Assembly (NCBI GenBank): GCA_021186555.1
Contig: JAJKFL010000005.1
Coordinates: 44,325,635 to 44,389,634, forward strand
Reading direction: 5' to 3'
DNA length: 64,000 nucleotides
Origin: Reticulitermes speratus
Taxonomy: Eukaryota; Arthropoda; Insecta; Blattodea; Rhinotermitidae
This document shows, one piece after another, positions 1 through 11,134 of the stretch. Numbering within the stretch: the stretch's first letter is position 1; each line of letters begins with the position of its first letter. Made by a program: the position numbers and the translations under genes. A model generated the notes under the pieces. That model did no database searches. It had not been told where the DNA came from and saw only the letters and a list, made by a program, of their open reading frames with translations.

Positions 1-543
1 AAATGTGTTGCTCCCCTTTCAAATGTTTATTATGTTGATATTGTTGATGGTAGAAAATTACAAAGTACATTGATGGAATAGCATATTGTGCTGTTATGTC
101 TGCAACAAGTTCATGAAAATCTGTTGGTACAAACATTAGACAGGGATCGATACGTAAAACATAAACCCATAAGACAAGTAATTGAAAAGTGGTTTAGCTA
201 TGTAAATTTAGTGGTTTGTAATTTGCAGTTGATTCAGCATTTATTCCATTTTTTGAAAATCTGTTGGTACAGGAGTTGTTGCTGGGGGAAGACACAGACA
301 ACATAAACTTCTAAATAAGATAATATAACAAAAATGTGTTTTTTGAGTTGTATATATTCGGTGTGTAGGAAAAAGTAAGAATTTGTACTGCCTGTTGTTT
401 GGATTTGAAGAGCAGGATGATGATATCACCTGTGTGTCTGTTTGCTCTGTTTCTCTGTTTATCCAGCCATGTAAATTATTTGTTACCTTCATATCCTTCA
501 TATCACTGCCAACACCTGCTACATCGTCATAAAATAATAAACA

Positions 544-750
544 CTAAGGAGAATCATATTTTTTGAGATGCCAGTGCTCACACATCAAGAAATTCCTCAC
601 CTTCTGTAAAACCCAAGGGTTCATTACTGTGTTCACAATAGCCAGCCACTGCACTCTATCGTGAGCCAGATTAATCCAGTCCATGTCCTCATGCCCCAGT
701 TCTTTAGAGTTTGTTTTAATATTCTCATCACATACCAAAACCAGGGGGAG
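544..750 (-). pseudogene. Fossil 3' end of a LINE reverse-transcriptase ORF
   Basis: The minus-strand reading frame contains the string DMDWINLAHDRVQWLAIV followed by NTVMNP. This matches the C-terminal tail seen in many insect non-LTR retrotransposon ORF2 proteins (a basic/Trp stretch, then DWI-LA-DR-W-LVN). The frame closes at 544 soon after this tail, which fits the natural end of such an ORF. Upstream residues (ENIKTNSKELG) align with the same tail, but before about 750 the similarity disappears, so only the last 60-70 residues survive. It lies antisense inside the synaptobrevin intron. Family membership is from memory of the motif, not a search. Confidence 0.6.
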
Positions 751-939
751 GTCATGCAAATTTATAAAAAAAGTGTTCATAATAATGTTTGTGGCCAGGA
801 CAGATGTACTGGCTTTTATATCTTTTTTGCCTTGTGATTTGTCCGCTTTCTGTTTTACTTCTACTTTTTTGGCCATGCATTATGCTTTTCTAATTTCACA
901 GGCTTGTGTGCCAGCTGATCAAGCAGTTCATTTTTAGGT

Positions 940-1525
940 GCATTCACATAGTTGTGGAAAGCAACTATTAGCTTCATCATGTCTGTCTGTCTGTCTGTCT
1001 ACCTGCATGGAACAGTTCAGATCCTACAGAATGGATTTTTATGAAATTTGATATTTGGGACTTCTTTTAAAATCTGTTGAGAAAATTAAAGTTTGGTTAA
1101 AGTCAGACAAAAATGTGGGACAATTTATGTGAAGACCTAAGTACATTTATGATAATGTCTCACTGAAGTGCTCATGGATGGAGAATAGTTTCAGATAAAC
1201 GTTGCAGAGGAAATCAAAACACACCTGTTATGTTAAATACATTTTTTTTTCCAAAATTTGTACTGTTTACGAGATAATACAAGCCGTAGATGATCACACA
1301 TAGTATGGCGTGAAATGCTGTTAGATTTGCATCTTGGTAGTTAAAGTAAAGGTACATAGAGTAATAATATTTAATACTTATTGCTTGAGAATGGATGAAA
1401 CATTGAGGTAGAGGTGCATGTTGTGTGATGGATAATTAAGGCAAAAATATGTGCAAAGATGCAAATGAGCCACAGTGTTACATTATACATACATTTGCTA
1501 TCTTGTTTTAATGCTAATACTGTTG
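940..1525 (+). repeat. Dispersed repeat R, copy 1 (divergent)
   Basis: Begins TTTTTAGGTGCATTCAC, carries an internal TGTC/TCTG microsatellite, then GGAACAGTTCAG, GAAATTTGATATTTGGG, TTTACGAGATAATAC and a final ACATTTGCTATCTTGTT. The same ordered blocks recur at 24092, 38428, 45186 and 46455. No terminal inverted repeats and no long ORF are visible. Class unknown. This copy is the most diverged of the full-length ones. Confidence 0.7.
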
Positions 1526-2080
1526 CCCTGGACTTAGAATATGTTTGCCATTCCTGCAGTACTGTGATTTAAAATCCTAGATGAATTCTGAAGTCTTTAA
1601 ATAATAGTAATGGAACTGAAGCCAGTTAAACAGCTATAAAAGCCTCAGACATAACTTCCTAGTTTTACTCGCACATGTGAATGGACTGCTGTACATCATT
1701 AATACTATCAGAATTTAAACTTTCCACTTCTCTTCTGTCATGCTATCGCAGTTTATTAAAACAAAAAGCCTTCAACTGAATCTCATATTCTGTAATGATG
1801 AACAAAATTCAACTCAACAAAATCATATAATTTGCTTATAATACCAAATTTAATAAAAATCTACTTTTAATGGATTGCATGACACATGTGAATTGAGGGA
1901 TTTGTCCAGTTTTGTGATGCGTGATAAGGAAAGTTTTTGATGCAAAACCCGGCTGGTTTGTTATCTGATAATGGCAGCCTTATCAGCTTCAGCTGATGCT
2001 ATCTCGTCTCTGACTCTCCATGAGCTAAATAGCCTTTATGTCAGTGCCAGTAAAACTGTTGGCTTGATGATTCCTGACAC

Positions 2081-2330
2081 TTGAATTTTTCTACTTCTCT
2101 GTATTCTTTGGCTCTACACTACCTTTTGCATATTCCTCCCTTTCTCTCCCGCTTCTGTGCCCCACCTTTTCTGTTCTTTGCTGCTCCTACCCCCTCTTAT
2201 GCTGCCCATCATCACCTTTCTCTTTCCAGTTCCCTCTTTTTTCTTCATCATCAAATGTATGTTTTGTTTTTAAGTGCTGCAGGTGCTGCTCATACTTTTG
2301 TCTCACCTCTCTCACTCCATTGAAACCAAT
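2081..2330 (+). other. Pyrimidine-rich tract in intron
   Basis: About 250 bases are dominated by C and T on the + strand (TTCTCTTTCC, CCTCCCTTTCTCTCC). The open frame here is a by-product of composition; it has no recognisable domain. It sits 340 bp upstream of the synaptobrevin exon. Confidence 0.4.
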
Positions 2331-2673
2331 GATGTTGGCATCAAACCTGGCCTTGAGAAGCCATGGTCACATTGTTAGCATTCCTGCTTCATATTTGGGA
2401 AGTCCCATGTTTAAATTTTGGCCCAGAGATTGAATATCCTGACAGGTTTTTCATTCATACATGACATGGTAGTATGTACCTCAACTTCAGCTATGACCAC
2501 TTCCTTCCATATCCTATCCTATTTGTTAATTGTCTCTCCATTTTATGTTGTTCAGTCACAGCTGCTGACAGCATCATTAATTTAAAAAAAACCCTCAGTA
2601 CTAATGTGACAGGCAATACATCGTAAGAGAGTGATAGTTGTGGAAAATAAAATACATACACCTTGTGTTCCAG

Positions 2674-2753
2674 ATGCCCTGCAGCAGGGAGCATCACAGT
2701 TTGAGCAACAGGCTGGCAAACTGAAGAGAAAATACTGGTGGAAGAACCTCAAG
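2674..2753 (+). CDS. nSyb: Synaptobrevin exon: C-terminal half of R-SNARE motif and juxtamembrane region
   Basis: An 80-nt exon preceded by TTGTGTTCCAG and followed by the donor AAG|gtctgt. It begins in phase 1 (its first two bases complete an Asp codon) and reads [20 protein letters not shown] then WWKNLK. This is the C-terminal half of the SNARE helix plus the basic, Trp-containing juxtamembrane segment of the VAMP/synaptobrevin family. In the family this helix zips with syntaxin and SNAP-25 to drive vesicle fusion, and the WW pair sits at the membrane face. The Gln-Phe pair known from neuronal synaptobrevins is present. The earlier half of the motif, with the zero-layer arginine, is not in the window. 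Neuronal rather than ubiquitous type is inferred from the linker and the long tail encoded downstream. Confidence 0.95.
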
Positions 2754-2829
2754 GTCTGTGGCAGTTCAAGTCCTGAGTGGGGGAATGTTTATGTACATAG
2801 ATTTACTGTCATTTTCAGCACTGTTTGGT

Positions 2830-2965
2830 GGACCAAGTAGCTCAGTCTGTATAGTGACAGCTATGGGATGGATGAGCAGGGAATTGAGTGGGGTTTGATT
2901 CCTGGCAGGGACAGGGACTTTTTTTGCCATTGTGTCCAGACCAGCTCTGGGGCCCATTTGCCTTC
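2830..2965 (+). repeat. tRNA-derived SINE, family C-like, truncated, in synaptobrevin intron
   Basis: Reads GTAGCTCAGTCTGTATAG (A-box-like), then GGTTTGATTCCTGGC (B-box-like), then CAGACCAGCTCTGGGGCCCA, the body block shared with the copies at 40849, 50161 and 62095. The 3' part of the body is missing. No target-site duplication found. Confidence 0.7.
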
Positions 2966-4184
2966 TTCTAGAATTACTACTGAGTACTCTTTCTAGTTCC
3001 TGAACATAAGAAAGACTGGAGCTGTATCACCGCAAGACTGATAGTCTTCTGTTGTGCCATCATTATCTGATAACAATAACTTTATCATATGTAGGGGTCC
3101 TTTGTTGTTTGGAGCTGTGACTAGGCATCTGGTTTGAGTTTGGTATTTCTTATCCCACAGGCCATGTGTTAGGGAAGTACTGGCTTGTGTTAAGTGCTTG
3201 GTCTCTCAAAGACGCAAGTTTTTGAATGAAGGACATGCATTAATTACACTGCATAAGAACATTGTCATTATACAAACCTGATGCATGTCAAAAATGGTGA
3301 ACCCTCCAGTCTGTCCTCCTGAGATGTTCGTGCATGTACCAATTTGATATTACTGATTGCAGGAAATTAAAAAGTATGAATTTAGGGTTCCCTCCAGTGG
3401 CATAGCATTCAGACCAGAATTCATTAGAGTGCTTTCAGCAGTTGAAACAATCATACATGACCATCCCAGTATGTGTTCTAAAACCACATAATAACAATTA
3501 TATTTGTGACATTTGGAATGAATAAATTTATGGTATGAGCTGGGTGGTCTAGGTTTACATCTTTGTTAGGGGCATTGACAATATTCTTTTCACCACTACT
3601 GTGTTATGGACAGCAATTGGTTCCACACAATTTTAAATCAGGTGCTGTTACTCTGTGAGAAAACTGCAGGGGCTCAATGGGGTACAATATCTCTTTGTGA
3701 TGCTAGTGGCTTAGTATGTGTGGAGCTTTTCCTTTGCACCCTGAATTATGTAGTGGTGTCTGTATGCTATCCCTGTTTTAATGATACCACAGCAGAAGGT
3801 CCCTTGGATGGCACTTGAGGCTTCAAATTCTACTCTTATTTTTGTATTTTCCTCCAACTCTCTTGGGCCTATGTAAAGCATCCAAAGTCCTTCTCACCAG
3901 CAAACATTATCACTGCTACCATTAATGTCAATAAAGTGGGTGTATGGCTGTAGAGGAATACAGGGATGTGCATTGAAGGGGGAAGAAAAGCAGTTTGAGG
4001 TAAATGTGGAGGAAGGTTGATGCATGGGACTCCTTCCTGTGGTATCAGTCCAGTCACACTGACATGTTTGGCTGTGATGATGCATACAGCGTGTTCCTCT
4101 AAAATGTCACTAACAACCAATCATATTACATGATGTCGTAACCAAAAAGACAGTCATAATCTTGTGCGTATGTTTTTGTTGCAG
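2966..4184 (+). other. Remainder of synaptobrevin intron
   Basis: Intron between the donor at 2754 and the acceptor ending at 4184 (1,431 bp in total). Apart from the SINE at its start I see no repeat or exon I can name. The 3' end has the tract TTTTTGTTGCAG. Confidence 0.8.
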
Positions 4185-4236
4185 ATGATGCTCATCTTGG
4201 GAGGAATTGCGGTGGTGGTACTTATAATCATCATTG
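4185..4236 (+). CDS. nSyb: Synaptobrevin exon: transmembrane anchor
   Basis: A 52-nt exon between the acceptor TTTTTGTTGCAG and a consensus donor (ATTG|gtaagt). It reads MMLILGGIAVVVLIIII plus one base of the next codon. It follows directly from the preceding exon (WWKNLK then MMLILGG), reproducing the family arrangement in which WWKNLK is followed by the single C-terminal transmembrane helix. The uninterrupted run of small and branched hydrophobic residues is a standard tail-anchor helix placing the SNARE motif on the cytosolic face of the synaptic vesicle. The 3' boundary falls after the first base of a Val codon, and the next exon supplies the other two bases. Confidence 0.95.
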
Positions 4237-4762
4237 GTAAGTTGCAGAGTAGTGTTCATTTTTATGATAACTGCAGCCTGCCAGATACGGTGAGCTGCAC
4301 GACCGATCGGCTCCTGAAGCACTTATATGCTGTGGGTAATATAAAGCAGTTTTTGTTGTCATGATAACTGGGACCCCTTAGGTATAGTGAGCTGCAGTGC
4401 ACAGTGGGATATGGTGCATCAAGGCTGTGATTGGCACGTGCACGTGCACACTATGCTTTATGTACAGCAGACCATATTGTTTTTAGGATGTGTATGTTTT
4501 GTACTATGTGCAGTTGTATAATATATATTATCCTTTTTACATAAAACCCACAAAAGTAAAAAAATAATAAAATTATCTTGTTCAGTGGTAATTTATTTTA
4601 ATATGTTGATATTTGTGCACTTTTATAAGATGAATACATTGTGTTAAGTATTTTGAAAGTTTACATGTATTGGTGAATATAGGTGCTAAGGTATTTTATA
4701 TTGAAAGCATCCTAGCAGAGCCTGGCACCCAGTGTTCAATGTAAATGGCTTGTGTGTTTCAG

Positions 4763-4848
4763 TATGGGCAACATCGAGTAGTGGTAGTAACGAGACTACT
4801 ACCTCAGCCCCAGAGCAGAGTTCTATCACTCTTAAGCCGTCAACTTAG
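4763..4848 (+). CDS. nSyb: Synaptobrevin last coding exon: luminal tail and stop
   Basis: After the acceptor TGTGTGTTTCAG, the bases TA complete the split Val codon. The exon then encodes WATSSSGSNETTTSAPEQSS and ITLKPST, ending at TAG 4846-4848. It contributes a luminal (intravesicular) tail of about 27 residues, much longer than the few residues after the helix in vertebrate VAMP2. Extended Ser/Thr/Pro-rich tails are known in insect neuronal synaptobrevins, which is the main reason for the n-Syb call. The tail contains one Asn-Glu-Thr sequon on the luminal side, but it is close to the membrane. Reading frame and splice phase agree with the two upstream exons. Confidence 0.92.
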
Positions 4849-5745
4849 TAGCCTTCAAGAAGCATAATTGAAACCCTTTGGATGAGCTACTCTTGTAACA
4901 ATTATTATGTATCACAGCAGCCTTTATTTGGAGCCCTCGAGAAGACATGGACAATATTTTTGGAGACATGTACAGTAGCTAGGGATATTGCAAACACAAG
5001 TCTTCAGATGGGTCTTAGAAGGCTTGGGGAAGGGGGAAAGGGTTGAGAACCATCCTGTAGTGTAAAAAGAAGACATTGCTGTTTAGTTAATTCTGTTTAT
5101 TAATTTTGCTTTGTAGTTCCTGAAAAACAGAACTGTGCCACATTTACAGGTAGCTTAATTGGAAATAAAGGACAAAGCCTTGCATGTATGAAATACATTT
5201 GTTGTAATTTAACAGACAATATTCATGGGAAGAATGTATGTCCATCTGCTGTTGATGTGTCAGTATGTATGCCTTTCTTAGTGCAATGTAACAAGCGCCA
5301 CGCCGAATTTCAGCTCGTTATCTTGCTTCTTCCTTATACTGTTTCTCCTAAAGTTGAGAAGTATTAGGACCTGGGATTAAAATGAAAGAAAATTTTTTTG
5401 TTATGATTGAAGTCTAAGACTTTGCTCCTGTGATGAAAGAAATTAATGTTTTGTGGCTATAGGTTGTTCACTCTTGATTGCTGCAAACACAAAATCACCT
5501 CTGGAAGAAGCTGCACAATGTCTTCACCTCAGAGGAAATGAGTCACAACTCAGTGATAGGCAATGTATATTTGTGTTGCCCACTGTAGTCAGTTACTAGT
5601 TCAGTTGTATTTATTGCCCACATTTAGCTTCTTATTATGTGATGTCACTGATAAGAATTATACAAATTATACAAAACGTAATAAATGTTTATGTTAGGTT
5701 CAGATGTAATTTATACAGGTGATTAAATAAACCATTAAAAAATAT
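4849..5745 (+). other. Probable synaptobrevin 3' UTR with candidate polyadenylation signals
   Basis: Non-coding sequence after the stop codon. AATAAA hexamers occur at 5164-5169, 5680-5685 and 5726-5731, so a short and a long 3' UTR are both possible. I cannot tell which site is used. Another AATAAA near 6380 could extend it further. Confidence 0.5.
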
Positions 5746-6457
5746 GACTAATATATGTCGTTAAGGTTTCATGGCGACAAAATCCAGTAAAATCCTCTCA
5801 GGCTGACAGCTGCATCAAGTTGTTTGAATCACCTGGCATTTGTGAGACTGATTCAGTCTCCCATCATCAGGGTTGTGATGATGGAAGTGGAATCAGTCTG
5901 TGATATGTCAGTTGATTGAACAACATATGCTGCTGTCAGCGTGAGAGGATGTTATTGAAATATGACCAGTGATATATCATATTGTTGTGAAAGTTCAGAG
6001 ATGTGGATGAGCAGTTTGGGAAGAGAAAAAGCCATTAGACTGCAAAAAAAAAAATATATTTTCTACAAGTATTGTAGCATTGTCATTCAGGTAACAGAAT
6101 TAATTATGTAAATTGCAGTTGGTGATATTTGCTTCCATGTAGCACTCATTGGCCTTTGTAATTCTTTTTCCTGTCACTGCTAGTGATTGTACCGTAATCC
6201 CTCCAGGTTCAAAGTGCCCAATTTTCCACTCAGTAAAAATAACTTGCCTCAAGATGGATTTAAATAATTGTGTTAACTTTTATTGTTCTGGTAGTTCTTT
6301 GTTAATGATAACTCTGTATATATAAGTAATGTTCTGATTATACAGGTTTCTAATGTCACAGATTTTATTATGATTGAGAAATAAAATTATTATTAGGAAG
6401 CAGATCTCTTCTGTTTGGTTTTCACCACTAACCTTTGTAGTCCAGGAATTGTTTATT
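5746..6457. other. Intergenic, nothing recognised
   Basis: AT-rich sequence between the probable synaptobrevin 3' end and the hAT fossil. I see no ORF with a domain, no tRNA-like box pair and no clear inverted repeat. Confidence 0.4.
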
Positions 6458-6960
6458 TTAAATCTTCCAGTACGATGGATTGCTGGGAAAATGTAAATTT
6501 CTAGGTGACACTCTTAGTAATGTAAAAATGTAATGCCTAGCCAGCTGAACGTGCACTGTGTTGTTACAATAGTGCAGTGTACCACCTATTAGGGTTAAGG
6601 TGACTGCAGACTTTGTGGATGCAGTAAGTACTTTACAATCTGTTGAATGAAAATGCACCGGATCGTTGAAGACCATCTGAATAAAAACAAGAAACTGGGC
6701 AAAATTACTGCCATTAGTTAACCCATAGCTGAAGGTTAAATAATACACAGATTTCAAAATGCCTTAGTTGTTGTTCAGTGACATTGGACATTTCCCTCTT
6801 CTAATGACAGTATTTTGAGATAACTGAGCCTCCTTAATTGCATTGCTTATTTCAGTTTTGTTTTGAAGTTTATTAAATAATGAATTACCACCCACATCTA
6901 AACATCCGTTAATTACATTATCACCTTCAAAGGATTTATTCTTCTTAGCCAAGATTTTTG
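6458..6960 (-). pseudogene. hAT-superfamily transposase fossil
   Basis: Two successive minus-strand frames carry blocks typical of the hAT transposases related to ZBED5 and GTF2IRD2. The first reads AKKNKSFEGDNVINGCL and then EAQLSQNTVIRR (family pattern: IAK--K-F--GE-IK-CL followed by LS--TV-RRI). The second reads FSYGLTNGSNFAQFLVFIQM, matching the region around the first catalytic Asp (family: LDESTD-----QLLVFIR). In this copy the DESTD block is replaced by YGLTNGS, so the catalytic Asp is lost. The frame shifts between the blocks, with stops upstream. The dimerisation region is absent. Assignment is by motif order only. Confidence 0.6.
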
Positions 6961-8889
6961 TGATTTATCTGAAGCAATGTTAACTGCTAGGACATAGAAA
7001 ATACTGCTTTATGTGGGCATAAATTAAGATTCAAATTCTTAGCTGTGTTTCTAAAAACCTTGCATTGTCACGGTATTTACTGATCAAGTCTTTATGCATG
7101 GTAATGACATGTCTTTCAGCATTACATTTCTTGCTAACACCCACTCTGGCATTGGGCATTAAATACATACATATGTTATTAGTATTGAGAAGAAATCCTA
7201 CAATGTTTAATTAAAATTATGCAAAGAAATTTTTTTATATATTTTCATTACCACTGGTCTGAAGCTATTTCCTTTCCACCCACAAAACCGCTCAAAGTAT
7301 AAAAACTTTGTGTCCAACATGAAAACAACCAAACAGGCACACAACTTTTGCCTAGAAACATATAGCACACTATGGGTCAGTGCTGATCGGACATACACTG
7401 CAAACCCTAGCATTAATGAGCTGGGCCCCCAGCTCGAAAATCCTTAAGGAACTAAATGCTAAGGATTTTCTCCACCATGTGTTGTGGTTCACATTGCATA
7501 GATTTGACTTGGGATGTGATACTTTATCATTGTAAGACAGGTACTGCCAACAGTAAGGATTACTAAGGGTTCGCTTAGGCACGTGGAAGTGAGGGGAGTT
7601 TTCTTCCATATTTTGCCAGGAAATGGCTGGAACTGTTTCGGCGTTCTATCGCGGTGTTGCCAGTGAAAGGGTTAAGAGATGTTTTCTTATTTCAGATGTC
7701 TGCCCGGGCAATATAACACTGTGTTGCAAGCATAATGTTGCCGCAAAATACAAGTTTGGCGGACATATTGTGGAACATGTCTGAAACATCTTCTGGGTCA
7801 AACCAAAAATATATTTCCTTTAAATTTTAGTTCTGAAGGACTTTTGTGTACCCTTGTTCATGGCTGCACAAATTTTCCAAAAATCTGGGAGCCATCTTCT
7901 AATTTTAGGCGCCAGAAGGGAGACAAAGAAGCAAGTACTATATTGGGAGTCCAAAATTGTGGAGTGGTCTGTGAACCTCATTATTATCTGGCGCTTTCTG
8001 CTCGGTGACATGGGAACTGATACACATGTGAAAGGGGAAAAAATCTGCAATAATTATGCTGACAATATTGGACGCTATCATACAAGATTTACGCCCAGGA
8101 GACTAGTGACCCGCGATTTGTGACCCCCTGCCCTTGTTCTGTGTATTGTTTTATTCTACATGGCCAAATCATTGTGGTCCGTTTGCTTCTAATTCTATTA
8201 ACAAATTTTGTATTCCAACCCATGAAACCATTTGTAATGCTGCCCATATCCAACAACAGACTAGCCCCATTTAGTCTGCTTTCTTTAATCCCAACGTGGC
8301 AGACCTGATCATAGAACGTAAATGTACGGCGAGGTGATACCTGTCGCAACATAAGTCGTTAGTATCGTGGACTATAGTGAAATGAAGCGTTTCTTGCTGT
8401 TTGTTTACAGCAGTCCGTCACCAACCGTTGTGTAACAAAACATGGCTTTAAAAAATCTGTGGTTTTCCGTCTGCATCCAGTTTTACCAAACAGAACATTT
8501 CGTTGTATATCTCGCAGTGTTCGTGCATACACAGAAACATTATCTTGACTTCCGCACTATGAGATACACATTTGTCGTGGCCAGCGTTGCAGTGGCTTCT
8601 GAGCAGTATTCCAACCTGCAATTACTGTGCGAGGTTTGATGTTCTTACAGGGGTGCTGGTGAAGACATGTCTTTTGGGACATGGCATCACATCCCAGACG
8701 AATGAATATACAGTTATTGTTTTGTGGCACATTATGTGTAATGTTGTAGCACATTTTTTGTGTTTAGTGAAGGCAGAGATAAGTCAAGCTTATGTGAGTG
8801 CTGACAGAGGCCACAGTTCCCATAATCCCCAATCTCTATAAGACCTTATTCTTGCAAATTTGGTTTTCCAGTTTACATGAACCATAATC
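6961..8889. other. Intergenic, nothing firmly recognised
   Basis: The open frames here are short (under 90 residues) and overlap on both strands. None has a family signature, and none shows codon structure plus splice sites that I would call an exon. No SINE boxes seen. Confidence 0.4.
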
Positions 8890-9100
8890 CGTTCGTTAAT
8901 TGTATATACATGTATAAAATATAATAGTAATACCAACGAAATGCAAACTAATTAAATAGTTTTTATATACAATATGGTCCTATATGTATCGGTCAATCAT
9001 GTGGCCGAAACATGCAGAATGTTATTGTATAAAAAATTAATTCAGTAGTGTACATTTTTTCGTATTACTATTATATTTTATGTATATTGGTTTTACCAGT
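8890..9100. repeat. Foldback element F2, copy 1 (short)
   Basis: An inverted repeat flanks a hairpin. The left arm around 8906-8934 contains AAAATATAATAGTAATAC; its reverse complement occurs around 9062-9085. Between the arms sits ATGTGGCCGAAACATGCAG (about 8999-9017), the shared hairpin/GAAAC block of family F2 seen at 42496, 47744, 52224, 58320 and 61495. Confidence 0.6.
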
Positions 9101-9963
9101 TGTGTTTTTCTGCATTGTAACTTCCACGATCATCGAGGGATTACTATCCTGAAATGGAACGTTTAATGGACATTAAATTCATTGGTATAAATAGCATCAA
9201 GTTTGAAATCACCTGCTAAAGGTTACCTGTCAGTAGAAATTTGTCACAAAGATCACTAACAAAGCTGCGTAACTTATACTTTCGTCTGACTTCCCTTTAC
9301 GCATACAAGCATTTAGAAGAGAGAAGCATAGCAAGTACGTGCGTTTTGTGTCGACATATAGGGCCTGTTATCGTATTTTGATCGTCCCTGAATTATCGAC
9401 TATGTGCATTGTTTTTATCATTTAAATCCTCTTATCTACAAAAATCATTTCTTTCAAGGTCTGGATTTGACAGCTTAGTGCTGATGGTCTTGAGAAGCCG
9501 TGAACGGACCAGTTACTCAGAACGACAGTGTCTGTTGAGTAATAGTAAATATTTTACGTGGAAAGAGTGACGCGCCTTTTACTTACAACATTAGCAGGTC
9601 GTGGCTAGATTCCTAGACTCAGTTGAAGACTTAATGAGGCCTCATTACGTTTTGCCAATTGGGACAGTTTCTTGCGTGCCTTGCATTACCATCGACGTCT
9701 TGCATTGCTGTCCCTGGTTTCGTTTGTACAAGTCTTTTGGATTCCAATTAGCGAACATTATTTTCAGAATCCGAAATTCTCTTGCGGTCAATACAAATCC
9801 ATAATCCGTACGCTCTGTATCTGATAAATTGATGGACACAGGAAATTTTCAACCAAAATAACAATAGTTTCTCTTTCATTTCATTACATTTTAATTTTCA
9901 TTATTCTGCATCTGGTCAACGTTTTATGTGAGGAAATATAACCTCTAAGTTTTTTCCCGTGTT
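9101..9963. other. Intergenic, nothing recognised
   Basis: No repeat family, coding signature or RNA gene identified in this stretch. Confidence 0.35.
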
Positions 9964-9977
9964 GCAAGTTAACATTA

Positions 9978-10347
9978 GTTAGTTAGTTAGTTAGTCCCCT
10001 TGTCGCTCCAATCGCGGAGAAATTTGGGGGCCTCCTTTCGGAGGTTTCTATGGTCATGTGCGTTGATATAGCGGGTGACCAGCCCACTGACCGCACAAGT
10101 TCTACTCAATCCTGATGTGACTGCCAGAGCCATCTGGCAGGCAGTCAGGAGACTTGGGTGAGAAATGGCCGCTGAATTTTGCCGACGGGCATTACTAGTT
10201 CTATTCATGCCCGTAGGGTTCTTTTACATGCCGTAAATCTACGACATGGGATCGACGCTTTACTTCCCCTCCGAAGGAAGTGGTGCTCCGGATTTTTATC
10301 ACCCTTAAAAATCCATCGCCCTCGGTCGGGATCGAACCCGCGAACCT
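9978..10347 (-). mobile_element. tRNA-derived SINE, family D, with TTAG tail and target-site duplication
   Basis: The 14-base duplication GCAAGTTAACATTA is found at 9964-9977 and 10348-10361. On the + strand the element starts with tandem TTAG (a CTAA-type tail in sense) and ends in GGGATCGAACCCGCGAACC, the complement of a tRNA B box. It is therefore inserted in minus orientation with its tRNA-like head at the right. The body, with GTCTACTCAATCC-like and CATCTGGCAGGCAGTC blocks, is unlike families A-C. The simple-repeat tail rather than poly(A) suggests mobilisation by a LINE with such a 3' end. Confidence 0.85.
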
Positions 10348-10361
10348 GCAAGTTAACATTA

Positions 10362-11048
10362 CATGTAAATAATATAGATTCTTCCCTCGTTTCCTCCGTT
10401 CATACTAGAAGACCAATCCGTTTTACCTCCATGAATCATTGCCTATTGCGTGAAGGTATAAATCATGACCTTCCTCGTTATATAACTTTCGCTTGGCACT
10501 CAATCGATTTCCACACCTGTAGGCAATACAAATAAGACGTGTTCCATGCTGTGCCTGTAAGTTCACTGATTCATGCTGTCAAGAGTGAGACATCATACAA
10601 ACATCAATGCACCAACCAGATTTCTTTATCAAAGTTCTTCTGACGACTGCTTCCATCGAAGCAAACCTTTTGATACTGAATTCTGTCACAATTCATATCT
10701 AACGTAAGCCACTTATCTTTAACCCTTTAAAGACGAAAAGTGATCTGTTTTATGGAAGGACTCGGTGCGTACCGCACAGCAAACACTCTCTACCTCGGGT
10801 ATAAAAACCAATCAGTTAAGGATGTATAAGATAAAATTGCTGTTTGTTCTGAGATCCATACAAAACACATAACGCAATGTGAGCACCATGTAGAATTTTT
10901 GAATGTTAAATCTGGTGGTACGTAAAATAAATGGTAGGCTTTAAAAGGTTAAAATGTGCTGCATAAAACATTCATCGAAATTTGTGTTATTTTGTTTCAG
11001 TTTATCGACACACTGACCTTTATCCAGAGAACCATTGTACGATACTCT
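10362..11048. other. Intergenic, nothing recognised
   Basis: Nothing recognised apart from short, uninformative open frames. Confidence 0.35.
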
Positions 11049-11134
11049 TATACAGGGCATACACAAAAGAATGGTGCGGTATCAAAAGAATAAACCATAT
11101 AAACCGCACCATTCTTTTGTGTATGCCCTGTATA
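11049..11134. mobile_element. Tiny mariner-like MITE: perfect 32-bp inverted repeat
   Basis: Arms 11049-11080 and 11103-11134 are perfect reverse complements separated by 22 nt. The outer ends read TA-CAGGGCATACACAAAAG, resembling Tc1/mariner termini (TA target, CAGGG start, CAAAAG block). The element, about 80 bp long, would be flanked by TA on each side. It could also fold as a strong RNA hairpin if transcribed. Confidence 0.65.

Larger units (their letters stand above)
1..2673 (+). other. Intron sequence of synaptobrevin gene upstream of the first visible exon
   Basis: The first recognisable synaptobrevin exon starts at 2674 with an acceptor before it, so the sequence 5' of it is inferred to be intron. 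I found no trace of the upstream exon (the one carrying the first half of the SNARE motif with its central arginine) on the + strand here. The stretch holds an antisense LINE fossil, one copy of dispersed repeat R and a pyrimidine-rich tract, listed separately; 1-543 and 1526-2080 show nothing I recognise. Confidence 0.6.

Noticed and set aside
4110..4364. ORFs on both strands over the synaptobrevin membrane exon
   Set aside because: The plus frame includes intron sequence on both sides of the real 52-nt exon; the minus frame is a shadow.
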